Positions 23,644 through 32,041 of a DNA stretch of 47,054 bases are shown piece by piece. This stretch comes from Novosphingobium beihaiense (GTDB lineage Bacteria > Pseudomonadota > Alphaproteobacteria > Sphingomonadales > Sphingomonadaceae), in contig NZ_JALHLG010000026.1 in NCBI RefSeq assembly GCF_022832375.1, positions 1 to 47,054 of the forward strand, in the 5' to 3' direction. A program made the translations under genes and the position numbers. The notes below the pieces were generated by a model, which was not told where the DNA came from, did not search any database, and saw only the letters and a list, made by a program, of their open reading frames with translations. The first letter of the stretch is position 1. Each line of letters opens with the position of its first letter.

Positions 23644-24426
23644 TCAGCGGCACCGTGCCATGGCCGAGGCGATGGCACAGCGGGCCGCTTGTGCCATCGT
23701 CTTGCGGTTGGCGCGTTCGTCTTGCGATAGCGGCTGCAGGTAAGTGATAGTCAGGCCGATAGGCCGCCAGCGCGCCAGAATACGCAGGGCATTGTCCAGG
23801 CCCGGTTCGGTGCCAGCCCAGGCGATACCGCGCGTCTCCGGGCCGTAGTCGAGCCAGATGGGCTGGACCGGAATATGATCAGCCTCGGTATCGAGTGCGG
23901 ACAGCAGCGAGGATTTGAACGGAAGCAGTTCCGTGCCGTTCGATGTCGTGCCTTCGGGAAAGACGGCCAGCGCCCCGGTCTCGCGAAGGGCGGCGCGGAC
24001 CTGCTCGATCTGCGCGGCGACGCTGCGGCGGTCATGGCGGGCGACGAAGACCGTGTCGTTGAGCTCGCACAGCCAGCGCAAGGGGCCGATTTCGGTAAGA
24101 CCGTCATGCGCGATGAAAGCGGTGCCGGTGGCGCCCGCCAGCGCGGGAATGTCCAGCCAGCTTACGTGATTGGCGATGAAGAACGTGCGCCGCGCCGGGC
24201 GCGGGCCGCGCGTGCGGATGTGGACACCGGCGATCGCGGCAATCGTGCGCAGGAACCACCGGGGCACCGGATTGTGCGCCGTGAACGGTCTCAGCAGGTA
24301 ATACAGCGGCAGACAGGCCATCAACACGGCCAGCATGGCCGCGATCCGCACGGCGACGAGGGGCCAGGCCCATGGTGCGACGTTCCGGCCCCGGACGGTT
24401 GTCAGGGGAGGCGTCGCCCCGTTCAC
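23644..24426 (-). CDS. plsC: 1-acyl-sn-glycerol-3-phosphate acyltransferase
   Basis: 260 residues; GTG start at 24426 overlaps the fur stop (GTGA). Two membrane stretches near the N-terminus (WPLVAVRIAAMLAVLMACLP and WFLRTIAAIAGVHI) precede the acyltransferase motifs: NHVSWLDIPAL (the HX4D motif), and VFPEGTTSNG for glycerol-phosphate binding. The enzyme makes phosphatidic acid at the inner membrane; ornithine-lipid acyltransferase (OlsA) is a less likely alternative. The order mucR-fur-plsC on the minus strand suggests one transcript. Confidence 0.88.
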   Translation of the reverse strand: MNGATPPLTTVRGRNVAPWAWPLVAVRIAAMLAVLMACLPLYYLLRPFTAHNPVPRWFLRTIAAIAGVHIRTRGPRPARRTFFIANHVSWLDIPALAGATGTAFIAHDGLTEIGPLRWLCELNDTVFVARHDRRSVAAQIEQVRAALRETGALAVFPEGTTSNGTELLPFKSSLLSALDTEADHIPVQPIWLDYGPETRGIAWAGTEPGLDNALRILARWRPIGLTITYLQPLSQDERANRKTMAQAARCAIASAMARCR

Positions 24427-24869
24427 TTGCGGGTACTGGTGCTTTCGCCGTCCTCGCGCTCGATCTTCACGCCGAACAGTTCCATGCGGTGGTCGACAAG
24501 GCGAAAGCCCAGCCGTTCCGCAATCTGGCGCTGCAGGGCTTCCAGCTCGGGGTCGACGAATTCGATGACAGTACCGGTTTCGACATCGATCATGTGATCG
24601 TGGTGGGCTTCGGGCGCTGCTTCGTAGCGGGCGCGGCCATCGCCGAAATCGTGGCGGTCGAGGATACCGGCTTCCTCGAACAGGCGGACGGTGCGGTAAA
24701 CCGTCGCGATCGAAATGCCGGGATCGATGGCCGTGGCACGCTCGTGCAGCTTTTCGACATCCGGGTGATCGGTGCTGTCAGACAGGACACGGGCAATGAC
24801 GCGGCGCTGTTCGGTAATGCGAAGGCCTCGTTCGGCGCAGAGGGCTTCAATGTCGATGGGCTGATGCAC
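24423..24869 (-). CDS. fur: Fur family metal-responsive repressor
   Basis: 148 residues from a GTG at 24869, which has AGG about 8 nt upstream. The frame is open to 24899, but that start has no ribosome site and falls in a strong hairpin. Winged helix: RGLRITEQRRVIARVLSDSTDHPDVEKLHER, SIATVYRTVRLFEEAGIL. Metal-site residues: EAAPEAHHDHMIDVETG and the terminal-domain histidine VDHRMELF. The CxxC zinc motifs of E. coli Fur are absent, which is common in alphaproteobacterial Fur/Mur proteins. It may sense iron or manganese. Confidence 0.9.
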   Translation of the reverse strand: MHQPIDIEALCAERGLRITEQRRVIARVLSDSTDHPDVEKLHERATAIDPGISIATVYRTVRLFEEAGILDRHDFGDGRARYEAAPEAHHDHMIDVETGTVIEFVDPELEALQRQIAERLGFRLVDHRMELFGVKIEREDGESTSTRK

Positions 24870-24892
24870 GTGGTAACCTGTCAAATGAATGC

Positions 24893-24922
24893 GGCGCACC
24901 GGTCATGTTAGGCCGGTGCGCC
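24893..24922 (-). other. perfect 10-bp stem hairpin upstream of fur
   Basis: GGCGCACCGG (24893-24902) and CCGGTGCGCC (24913-24922) are perfectly complementary, loop 10 nt. It lies between the mucR stop (25035) and the fur start (24869), so it may end or process the mucR transcript, or shape the fur leader. No strong T-tract follows on the minus strand. Confidence 0.5.
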
Positions 24923-25034
24923 TGCAATCTCAACCATCATGGCGCCGTTGCCTTTGGCAAGGAGCAAGGGTTTGCACAGGAAAGGGCCGTCAAAAGCGGA
25001 AGACCGCCCAGGACCCGTTCCTGCACTGTAGCCT

Positions 25035-25484
25035 TTAGGCGGCAGCGGCGGCCTTGGGCTTGCGGCCGCGGCGCGCGTTGGGCTTGCGGCCCAGGCCGAT
25101 CTTCTTGGCCAGTTCGCGGCGCTTTTCGGCGTAGTTGGGAGCAACCATCGGATAGTCGGCGGGCAGGTTCCAGCGCGCGCGGTATTCTTCCGGGGTCATG
25201 TTGTAGTGAGTCATGAGGTGACGCTTGAGCATCTTCAGCTTCTTGCCGTCTTCAAGACACACAATGTAGTCGGGCTTCACCGAAGCGCGAATCGATACAG
25301 CCGGTTCCGGCTTTTCTTCTTCAACCACGGCCGGGCCGCCAAGTCCGGCAAGAGCGCCGTAAACGTTGGTGATCAGCGAGGGCAGGTCTTCGACGGTGAC
25401 GCTGTTGTTGCTGACATGTGCTGCGACAATGTCGGAGGTCAGGGTGATGAGCGTCTCGGTCATGTCTGTTTGAATATCTTCCAC
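25035..25484 (-). CDS. mucR: MucR/Ros family transcriptional regulator
   Basis: 149 residues from a GTG at 25484, which has AAGGA with an 8-nt spacer; ATG codons at 25508 and 25463 are less well placed. The N-terminal part (TETLITLTSDIVAAHVSNNS, DLPSLITNVYGAL) is the oligomerisation region. The zinc-finger domain reads YIVCLEDGKKLKMLKRHLMT then HYNMTPEEYRARWNLPADYP, and ends in a basic tail RKPNARRGRKPK. The second zinc ligand is Asp rather than Cys, a variant known in this family. MucR proteins are H-NS-like global silencers of alphaproteobacteria, acting on exopolysaccharide, motility and cell-cycle genes, so the flagellin and Tad genes in this window are conceivable targets. Confidence 0.92.
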   Translation of the reverse strand: MEDIQTDMTETLITLTSDIVAAHVSNNSVTVEDLPSLITNVYGALAGLGGPAVVEEEKPEPAVSIRASVKPDYIVCLEDGKKLKMLKRHLMTHYNMTPEEYRARWNLPADYPMVAPNYAEKRRELAKKIGLGRKPNARRGRKPKAAAAA

Positions 25485-25647
25485 GTTATTTTCCTTATGA
25501 GCGACCATAGGACAGATTCTCAGACTCAATAGCGTCTGCGAGGACGGCCATTGGCCGATTTCGTTCTGTAGTGCAAGTTTAATTGGGAGCTTTTACGCAA
25601 ACTCTCAAGCCGGGTGATTAATTTTGTCTGTAATCCCGGTTTTTGTA

Positions 25648-26106
25648 TCATTCGATGTCGCAGGCGAAGGTAATGGCGTCGATTCTATCGCCGCCTTGAG
25701 TGCGGTAATAGTCGCGGCGTTCGCCGATCTGATAGAAACCAAAGGCCTTATAGAGCGATTCGGCGGGGTTCCCCCGGCGCATTTCAAGTAACAGCCGCTT
25801 TGCGCCGCGCTCTGAAGCACCGCGCCGCAGGTCTTCCAGGAGATAGCGGCCCAGGCCTTGTTTGCGAAACGCGGGTGAAACGCCCAGCAGCAAGAGTTCT
25901 TCTTCTTCAAAACCGGTGCGGGACAGGAAGAAACCGGCCGCGGGGGCGTCATCCGCCGGCGGCAGGCAGCCCGCCGCGGCAAGGCCGTAATGACAATTTC
26001 CGAAGTGCATTGCATCTTCGACCTGGCGGCGGTTCCAGGCTTCGCCGAACGCAGGGTCGAACGCGAGCGCCATGACCGCCATGATCCGGTCGATGTCGTC
26101 GATCAT
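25648..26106 (-). CDS. rimI: ribosomal-protein-alanine N-acetyltransferase
   Basis: 152 residues; the ATG at 26106 overlaps the tsaB stop (ATGA). GNAT fold: LLLLGVSPAFRKQGLGRYLL is motif A with the acetyl-CoA loop RKQGLG, and RLLLEMRRGNPAESLYKAFG plus FYQIGERRDYY are typical of RimI. It acetylates the N-terminal alanine of ribosomal protein S18. The linkage tsaB-rimI is widely conserved. Confidence 0.9.
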   Translation of the reverse strand: MIDDIDRIMAVMALAFDPAFGEAWNRRQVEDAMHFGNCHYGLAAAGCLPPADDAPAAGFFLSRTGFEEEELLLLGVSPAFRKQGLGRYLLEDLRRGASERGAKRLLLEMRRGNPAESLYKAFGFYQIGERRDYYRTQGGDRIDAITFACDIE

Positions 26107-26792
26107 GCGGCGGGCACCGGTGCCGCGCCTCCGGGAAGCCGGGCATCGGGCGCGCGCCCGTAGAGCGGCCGGACGTCGGTGAGCAGGGCGCCAGGCGGCA
26201 GCAGGTGAAAGGCGCGCGCATCGGGCCAGGCGGGCATGGCGGTTCCGTGCCCGCGCGCGGCAACCAGCGCTTCGGACTGGGTGCCTGCGACAAGGTCTTC
26301 CGGCGTATCCGTGGCAGCTGCGCCGGGGCGCAGGGACGCCAAGGGGCGCGACGGATCGCCATTGCCGTCGAAGCCTTGCACGAACCACTCGCCGTGGCCG
26401 CCGGTCATGGCCACGCCCACTGGCACGGCGCCATGCGCATCGCGCGCGGCGGCGGCGACCATCGCGAGGCTGGAATAACCGGCAAGGTCCGCGCCCCAGG
26501 CGAGCGCGAGGGCCCGCGCGGCGGCAAGGCCCACCCGCACGCCGGTGAAGCTGCCTGGTCCCAGGGCAACGACGATATGGTCTGCCTTGCCGCGTCCGGG
26601 CAGGGCGGAGATCATCGGCACCAGCGCTTCGGCATGGCCGCGCCCGAGCAGGCGGAATTCACCGGCGGCCAGCACGCCATTTTCGAACAGTGCCACCGAA
26701 CAGGCGTCGGTGGCGGAATCGATCACGAGAGTGCGGCCCCCATGCAGCTTGGTATGCAGCGCGGGGAGGGAGGCAGTGGTCTGTGTCGTCAC
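26103..26792 (-). CDS. tsaB: tRNA threonylcarbamoyladenosine biosynthesis protein TsaB
   Basis: 229 residues, GTG start at 26792. ASKHA-type fold: TLVIDSATDACSVALFENG at the N-terminus, GHAEALVPMI, and the signature VALGPGSFTGVRVGLAAARA. TsaB is the scaffold partner of TsaD and TsaE in making t6A37 on ANN-decoding tRNAs. The GTG start and the 4-bp overlap with rimI indicate tight coupling. The C-terminal third is Ala/Pro-rich and poorly conserved, as is usual. Confidence 0.92.
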   Translation of the reverse strand: MTTQTTASLPALHTKLHGGRTLVIDSATDACSVALFENGVLAAGEFRLLGRGHAEALVPMISALPGRGKADHIVVALGPGSFTGVRVGLAAARALALAWGADLAGYSSLAMVAAAARDAHGAVPVGVAMTGGHGEWFVQGFDGNGDPSRPLASLRPGAAATDTPEDLVAGTQSEALVAARGHGTAMPAWPDARAFHLLPPGALLTDVRPLYGRAPDARLPGGAAPVPAA

Positions 26793-26809
26793 GCTCTGTC
26801 CGCCCGGTA

Positions 26810-27388
26810 TCAGGCGGCCCGGACTTCGGTGACTTCCGGCACGTAGTGCTTCAGCAGGCTTTCGATTCCGTGCTTCAGCGTGGCGGTCGACGAAGGGCAG
26901 CCCGAGCAGGCGCCCTGCATCGTCAGGTACACCACCCCTTCGCGAAAGCCGCGATAGATGATGTCGCCGCCGTCGTTCGCCACGGCCGGGCGCACGCGGG
27001 TCTCGATCAGATCGCGGATTTGCGCGACGATGTCGGCATCGGCGGGATCGTCGCCAAAGTCTCCCTCATCTTCGGCTGGCACGGCAATGCCGCTGGCATC
27101 GCCGCCTGCAAAGAGCGGAGCTTCGGAAACAAAGTGATCGAGCAGGATCGAGACGACCTGCGGCTTGAGGGCGGGCCATTCGGTGCCGGGCGCAGCGGTT
27201 ATCGAAACGAAGCTCTGCCCGAAGAACACGCCGGTCACGTCGCCCAGATCGAACAGCGCTTCGGCCAGCGGCGAGGCTGCTGCGTCTTCGGGTGAGGTGA
27301 ATTCGCGTGTGCCCGCAGTCATGACCTGCCGTCCGGGCAGGAACTTGAGCGTCGCGGGGTTGGGCGTGGTTTCGGTTTCAATATACAT
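26810..27388 (-). CDS. NfuA/Nfu-type Fe-S cluster carrier
   Basis: 192 residues, ATG start. The N-terminal Nfu_N domain is clear (MYIETETTPNPATLKFLPGR; VTGVFFGQSFVSITA), followed by the NifU C-terminal domain with the cluster motif YLTMQGACSGCPSSTATLKH (CxxC). The protein carries [4Fe-4S] clusters to target enzymes. The middle linker is acidic. It is the first gene of the minus strand run nfu-tsaB-rimI and is divergent from the M16 peptidase over 90 bp that includes a CCCTTAAGGG palindrome at 27446-27455. Confidence 0.93.
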   Translation of the reverse strand: MYIETETTPNPATLKFLPGRQVMTAGTREFTSPEDAAASPLAEALFDLGDVTGVFFGQSFVSITAAPGTEWPALKPQVVSILLDHFVSEAPLFAGGDASGIAVPAEDEGDFGDDPADADIVAQIRDLIETRVRPAVANDGGDIIYRGFREGVVYLTMQGACSGCPSSTATLKHGIESLLKHYVPEVTEVRAA

Positions 27389-27478
27389 GGCACTTGCGAT
27401 GTAGGTGAAGTGGCGGGATGGTCAAGTATCAGCGCTATTCACTGGCCCTTAAGGGATGCGCCCCCTATAGCTTGCGCG

Positions 27479-30415
27479 ATGAAAAAAATTCCGCGCGCCG
27501 CTAGCTCGCTTGCTTGCCTTGTTCTTCTCGCCCAGGTTCCGGTTTCGCCAGTCCTGGCGCAGGATACTGCAGCACCCGCCGCACCCGCCGCACAGCCGGT
27601 GCTGCTGGCCGATACGCAGGAGCCCTGGCTCTACAAGAACAGCGATATCCCGCACGACAAGGCGTGGCATTTCGGCGAACTGCCCAACGGGCTGCGCTAT
27701 GCCGTGCGCAAGAACGGCGTGCCGCCGGGGCAGGTTTCGATCCGCATCCGCGTCGACGCTGGTTCGCTCTACGAAACCGATTCCGAGCGCGGCTATGCGC
27801 ACTTGCTGGAGCACATGCTGTTCCGCCAGTCGAAGTATCTGGCGGAAGGCACCGCGATTGCCGCGTTCCAGCGCCTGGGCGCGACCTTCGGCAGCGATAC
27901 CAATGCGCAGACGACGACCACCGAAACCGTGTTCCAGCTCGATCTGCCCAATGCCACGCCCGCTTCGCTGGACGAAACCTTCAAGCTGATGTCGGGCATG
28001 GTGACGGCGCCCACGCTGTCCGCCTCGAACCTCAAGAAGGACTTGCCGATCGTGCTGGCCGAAATGCGCGAGCGCGGCGGTGCGGCCAAGCGCGTGCAGA
28101 ACGCGATGCAGGAAGTGTTCTACGCCGGGCAGCCGCTTTCGGAACGCGAGCCGATCGGCACTGTCGCTACACTGGAAGCAGCGACGCCGCAGTCCGTCCG
28201 CGCGTTCTATTCTCGCTGGTACCGGCCGGACAACGTGGCGGTGATCGTGGCGGGCGATGCCGATCCGGCCATGCTGGAATCCTATGTGCGCAAGTGGTTT
28301 GGCGACTGGCATGTGCAGGGGCCGAAAACCCCGGCGCCCAGCTTCGGCGATCCCGTGGCGCCCAAAGGCATCGATCCGAAGAACCCGGTGGGCGAAACCC
28401 GCGTGCTGGTCGAACCCGATCTGCCGTCTTCGCTGATGGTGGCGATCCTGCGCCCCTGGCGGCAGGTGAATGACAACATCGCCTACAATCAGGGCCTGAT
28501 GATCGACGCGATCGCACAGGCCGTCATCAACCGCCGCCTGGAAACCAAGGCGCGCGCGGGCGGCAGTTTCCTCTCGGCCTCGGTCAATCAGGACGATGTT
28601 TCGCGCTCGGCCGATGCCACTTTCATTTCGGTCACGCCGCTGGGGGATGACTGGAAAGCGGCGCTGCACGATGTGCGCGCGGTGATCGCCGATGCGGTCA
28701 GCCGCCCGCCGACGCAGGAAGAAATCGATCGCGAAGCGGCCGAACTGGACGTCGCCTTTCAGGTGCCGGTGGAACAGCAGCGCATCCTGCCGGGCTCCAA
28801 GCTGGCTGACGATCTGGTCAATGCGCTGGATATCCGCGAGACTGTGGCCGCGCCGGACGATGTGCTGAAGATTTTCCGCAGCTCCAAGCCGCTGTTCACG
28901 CCGCAGGCCGTGCTCGAACACACGCGAAAGCTGTTCTCCGGAACGGTAAAGCGGGCGCTGTTCACGGTTCAGAAGAAAGGCATGGCCACCGATGCGGCGC
29001 TGCATCAGGCGCTGCTCGAACCGGTCAAGCCGGATCAGTCCGTTCGCATGGCGGCGGAGGCCGCGCCGGTCTCGTTCGACAAGTTGCCCCCCGTGGGCAC
29101 GCCTGCCGAGCCGGTATCCGACGTGCCGACGGGGTTGCTCGATATCGAGGAACTGGCCTTTGCGAACGGGGTGAAGGTTCTCCTCTGGCCCGTGGCGGAA
29201 GAGCCGGGCCGGGTGATGGTGAAAGTCCGCTTTGGCGGGGGCTACCGTTCGATCGATCCCAAGGATGCGCCCTATATCGCGCTTGGCCAGTATGCGCTTG
29301 TCGGTTCCGGGCTGGCGACACTGGGCCAGGAAGATCTCGACCGGATCGCGACGGGCCGCAAGATGGGCTTTGACTTCGATGTTCAGGATGCGAATTTCGA
29401 GCTTTCGGCCGAAACCCGCCCGCAGGATCTGGCAGATCAGCTTTACCTTTTCGCCGCCAAGCTGGATCTGCCCAAGTGGGATGTGAACCCGTTCCTGCGC
29501 GCCAAGGCCGCGGCGAAGATCCAGTACGATACATATGCCACTTCGCCGCAGGGCGTGCTTAACCGCGATCTGCAGTTCTACCAGCGCGGCAAGGACCCGC
29601 GTTTTGCGACGCCGGACCCGGCAGAGTTGGAGAAGACCACGCCCGAAGGGTTCAAGCGGGTCTGGAGCAAGGCCCTTTCGCAAGGGCCGGTCGAAGTGCA
29701 GATCTTCGGCGATTTCGACAAGGCGGCGGCAATCAAGGCGCTGGAAAAAACGTTCGGCGCGCTCAAGCGGCGCACGCCTGCCCCCTCCACGTCGGAACTT
29801 ACCGAAGTGACGGTGCCCAAGCCTTCGAACACGCCCGTGGTGCTGCATCATCATGGTGATCCCGATCAGGCGGCGGCTGTGATTTCCTGGCCCACCGGTG
29901 GCGGCTCGCTGGGCATCCACGAATCGCGCCAGCTCGAAATCCTCACGCAGCTTTTCACCAACCGGCTGCTTGATGCGGTGCGCGAGAAGCTGGGCGTGTC
30001 CTATGCGCCCTACGTCTTTTCGACCTGGCCAGTGGACTTGCAGCAGGGCGGATCGATCACCGCGATGGCACAGCTTGATCCCAAGTCAGTGCCGGTCTTC
30101 TTCCAAACCGCTGACGAGATCGCGCAGGACCTGATCGCCAATCCGCCCACGGCCGACGAACTGGAACGCGTGACCGAACCGCTGCGCCAGCAGGTGACGC
30201 GCGCGGCCTCCAGCACCTCGTTCTTCATGAGTCAGCTCGAAGGTGCGACCAGCGATCCTGCGCGCATCGGCAGCGTGCGTTCGGTGCTGAGCGACTATAC
30301 GGTGACGACGCCGGAAAAGATGCAGCAGCTTGCCGCACGCTATCTGGGCCAGAACAATTCCTGGCGGCTGGAAGTGATGCCGGAAAAGGACAAGGGCGCC
30401 GTCGCTTCGCGGTAA
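27479..30415 (+). CDS. periplasmic M16 family zinc metallopeptidase
   Basis: 978 residues from the ATG at 27479, which opens a standard signal peptide (KKIPRAASSLACLVLLAQVP to VLAQ). Two M16 halves follow. The N-terminal half holds the inverted zinc motif HLLEH in YAHLLEHMLF, with the third ligand probably the Glu of VLAEMRERGG about 75 residues later, and the WYRPDNVAVIVAGD segment typical of the family. The second half (from about 570) starts FANGVKVLLWPVAEEPGRVMVKVRFGGGYR and lacks a zinc motif, as is normal. Members degrade peptides or process proteins in the periplasm. An upstream in-frame ATG at 27410 would place 23 residues before the signal and is unlikely. Confidence 0.93.
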   Translation: MKKIPRAASSLACLVLLAQVPVSPVLAQDTAAPAAPAAQPVLLADTQEPWLYKNSDIPHDKAWHFGELPNGLRYAVRKNGVPPGQVSIRIRVDAGSLYETDSERGYAHLLEHMLFRQSKYLAEGTAIAAFQRLGATFGSDTNAQTTTTETVFQLDLPNATPASLDETFKLMSGMVTAPTLSASNLKKDLPIVLAEMRERGGAAKRVQNAMQEVFYAGQPLSEREPIGTVATLEAATPQSVRAFYSRWYRPDNVAVIVAGDADPAMLESYVRKWFGDWHVQGPKTPAPSFGDPVAPKGIDPKNPVGETRVLVEPDLPSSLMVAILRPWRQVNDNIAYNQGLMIDAIAQAVINRRLETKARAGGSFLSASVNQDDVSRSADATFISVTPLGDDWKAALHDVRAVIADAVSRPPTQEEIDREAAELDVAFQVPVEQQRILPGSKLADDLVNALDIRETVAAPDDVLKIFRSSKPLFTPQAVLEHTRKLFSGTVKRALFTVQKKGMATDAALHQALLEPVKPDQSVRMAAEAAPVSFDKLPPVGTPAEPVSDVPTGLLDIEELAFANGVKVLLWPVAEEPGRVMVKVRFGGGYRSIDPKDAPYIALGQYALVGSGLATLGQEDLDRIATGRKMGFDFDVQDANFELSAETRPQDLADQLYLFAAKLDLPKWDVNPFLRAKAAAKIQYDTYATSPQGVLNRDLQFYQRGKDPRFATPDPAELEKTTPEGFKRVWSKALSQGPVEVQIFGDFDKAAAIKALEKTFGALKRRTPAPSTSELTEVTVPKPSNTPVVLHHHGDPDQAAAVISWPTGGGSLGIHESRQLEILTQLFTNRLLDAVREKLGVSYAPYVFSTWPVDLQQGGSITAMAQLDPKSVPVFFQTADEIAQDLIANPPTADELERVTEPLRQQVTRAASSTSFFMSQLEGATSDPARIGSVRSVLSDYTVTTPEKMQQLAARYLGQNNSWRLEVMPEKDKGAVASR

Positions 30416-30446
30416 CGGGCTCTACTCTGTACAGGGCTGCCGGGGA

Positions 30447-30460
30447 GGGGCTCCGGCCCC
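30447..30460 (+). terminator. short GC hairpin after the M16 gene
   Basis: GGGGC (30447-30451), TCCG loop, GCCCC (30456-30460), 32 bp after the stop. It lacks a T-tract, so termination is only plausible. Confidence 0.35.
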
Positions 30461-30485
30461 CGTCACGCAACCGATCACAGTCATC

Positions 30486-30571
30486 GGGCAAAGCGGCTTT
30501 GCAAAAATTGCCCGCGGGCGCTAATGGGCGCCTCTTGTTTTGCTGTCCGGCACGCGGCGTGCCGGATCTGA
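30486..30571 (+). promoter_or_regulatory. structured leader of the DAHP synthase gene with a 15-codon frame
   Basis: Two mutually exclusive stems share bases: GCAAAG (30488-30493) with CTTTGC (30497-30502), and GGGCAA (30486-30491) with TTGCCC (30508-30513). Downstream, 30547-30565 is a perfect 19-bp palindrome (CCGGCACGC-G-GCGTGCCGG). A 15-codon frame, 30524-30571 (MGASCFAVRHAACRI), contains the palindrome and ends with a TGA whose A starts the AGGAG ribosome site of the synthase gene. The arrangement recalls attenuation or coupled translation, but the short frame has a single Phe and no Trp or Tyr codon and lacks a clear ribosome site. Confidence 0.35.
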
Positions 30572-30583
30572 GGAGTAGAAAAA

Positions 30584-31957
30584 GTGGCTAGCAATTGGAC
30601 CCCGGACGGCTGGAAGGCACAGGAAGCCCGCCACCTTCCGGTATATGGCGATGCGGAGAAATTGAGCGAGGTCGAGGCCACGCTTGCAAAGTTTCCGCCG
30701 CTGGTCTTTGCCGGCGAGGCGCGCGCGCTGAAGGACGATCTGGCCGAAGTGGCGGCCGGACGCGGTTTTCTGCTCCAGGGCGGTGACTGCGCGGAAAGCT
30801 TCGCCGAATTCAGCGCCGACAACATCCGCGATACGTTCCGCGTGCTGCTGCAGATGGCGGTGGTGCTCACGTTCGCCAGCAAGCAGCCGGTGGTGAAACT
30901 GGGCCGCATGGCGGGCCAGTTCGCCAAGCCGCGCTCGGCTCCGACCGAGAAGCAGGGCGATCTGGAAGTGCCCAGCTACTTCGGCGATATCATCAACGGT
31001 ATCGAATTCGGCGAGGAATCGCGCCGTAACGATCCCGAGCGCATGCTGCGCGCCTATGCGCAGTCTTCGGCGACGCTGAACCTGCTGCGCGCATTCGCGG
31101 GCGGCGGCTATGCCAATCTGCGTCAGGTGCACCAGTGGACGATGGACCACATCGGCCGCAGCCCCTGGGGCGAGAAGTTCGCGCAGATGGCGGACCGCAT
31201 CGGCGAGGCGCTGGAATTCATGGCGGCCTGCGGTGTCGATCCTGAAACCGTGCCGCAGCTTCAGGGCACCAGCTTCTACACCAGCCACGAAGCGCTGCTG
31301 CTGCCTTACGAGGAAGCGCTGACCCGCCGCGATTCGCTGACGGGCGACTGGTACGATTGCTCGGCCCACATGCTGTGGATCGGCGACCGCACCCGCTTCG
31401 AGGGCTCGGCCCACGTCGAGTTCCTGCGCGGCGTCGGCAATCCGATCGGCATGAAGTGTGGCCCTTCGCTGGAGCCGGACGCGCTGCTGCGCATGCTCGA
31501 CACGCTCAATCCGGGCCGCGAGCCGGGCCGCATGACCCTGATCAGCCGCTTCGGGCATGAGAAGGTCGAAGCCGGGCTGCCCAAGCTGGTGCGCGCGGTG
31601 AAGGCGGAAGGGCATCCGGTGGTGTGGTCGTGTGATCCGATGCACGGCAATGTGATCAAGACCGACTCCGGCCTCAAGACCCGTCCGTTCGACCGCATCC
31701 TCTCCGAAGTGCGCGGCTTCTTCGCGGTCCACCGCGCCGAAGGCACTCACGCGGGCGGCATCCACATCGAGATGACCGGGCAGGACGTGACCGAATGCAC
31801 CGGCGGCGCCATCGCCATCACCGACGAGGCACTGGCCGACCGCTACCACACCCATTGCGATCCGCGTCTCAATGGTGCGCAGTCGATCGAGCTGGCCTTC
31901 GAGATGGCGGACCTGCTCAACCTCGAAGCGAACGAGCGGCACAAGCAGGCCGCCTGA
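30584..31957 (+). CDS. class II 3-deoxy-7-phosphoheptulonate (DAHP) synthase
   Basis: 457 residues; GTG start at 30584 with AGGAG 8 nt upstream. Condenses phosphoenolpyruvate and erythrose-4-phosphate, the first step of the shikimate pathway. Class II (plant-like/AroA-II) signatures: [122 protein letters not shown]. The metal-binding Cys is in GGDCAES, with His of DPMHGN and Glu of HIEMTG. Length is normal for the family. It is monocistronic and ends in a strong hairpin shared with the flagellin gene. Confidence 0.95.
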   Translation: MASNWTPDGWKAQEARHLPVYGDAEKLSEVEATLAKFPPLVFAGEARALKDDLAEVAAGRGFLLQGGDCAESFAEFSADNIRDTFRVLLQMAVVLTFASKQPVVKLGRMAGQFAKPRSAPTEKQGDLEVPSYFGDIINGIEFGEESRRNDPERMLRAYAQSSATLNLLRAFAGGGYANLRQVHQWTMDHIGRSPWGEKFAQMADRIGEALEFMAACGVDPETVPQLQGTSFYTSHEALLLPYEEALTRRDSLTGDWYDCSAHMLWIGDRTRFEGSAHVEFLRGVGNPIGMKCGPSLEPDALLRMLDTLNPGREPGRMTLISRFGHEKVEAGLPKLVRAVKAEGHPVVWSCDPMHGNVIKTDSGLKTRPFDRILSEVRGFFAVHRAEGTHAGGIHIEMTGQDVTECTGGAIAITDEALADRYHTHCDPRLNGAQSIELAFEMADLLNLEANERHKQAA

Positions 31958-31978
31958 TTTCGGTTCCGGCAATGAAAC

Positions 31979-32013
31979 AAGGGGCGCGGAGGCTTATGGC
32001 TTCCGCGCCCCTT
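31979..32013. terminator. bidirectional terminator between DAHP synthase and flagellin genes
   Basis: A 15-bp stem (31979-31993 with 31999-32013; one G-T pair) and a 5-nt loop lie between the convergent genes, 21 bp past the synthase stop and 28 bp past the flagellin stop. AA on the left and TT on the right make it usable in both directions. Confidence 0.8.
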
Positions 32014-32041
32014 GCTCATGGGGAACCGGGCGCCTTCAAGA

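Noticed and set aside
27449..29920. 823-residue open frame antisense to the M16 peptidase
   Set aside because: It is an Arg/His/Gly-rich product of high GC, with no recognisable domain, and lies entirely within a clearly real gene.
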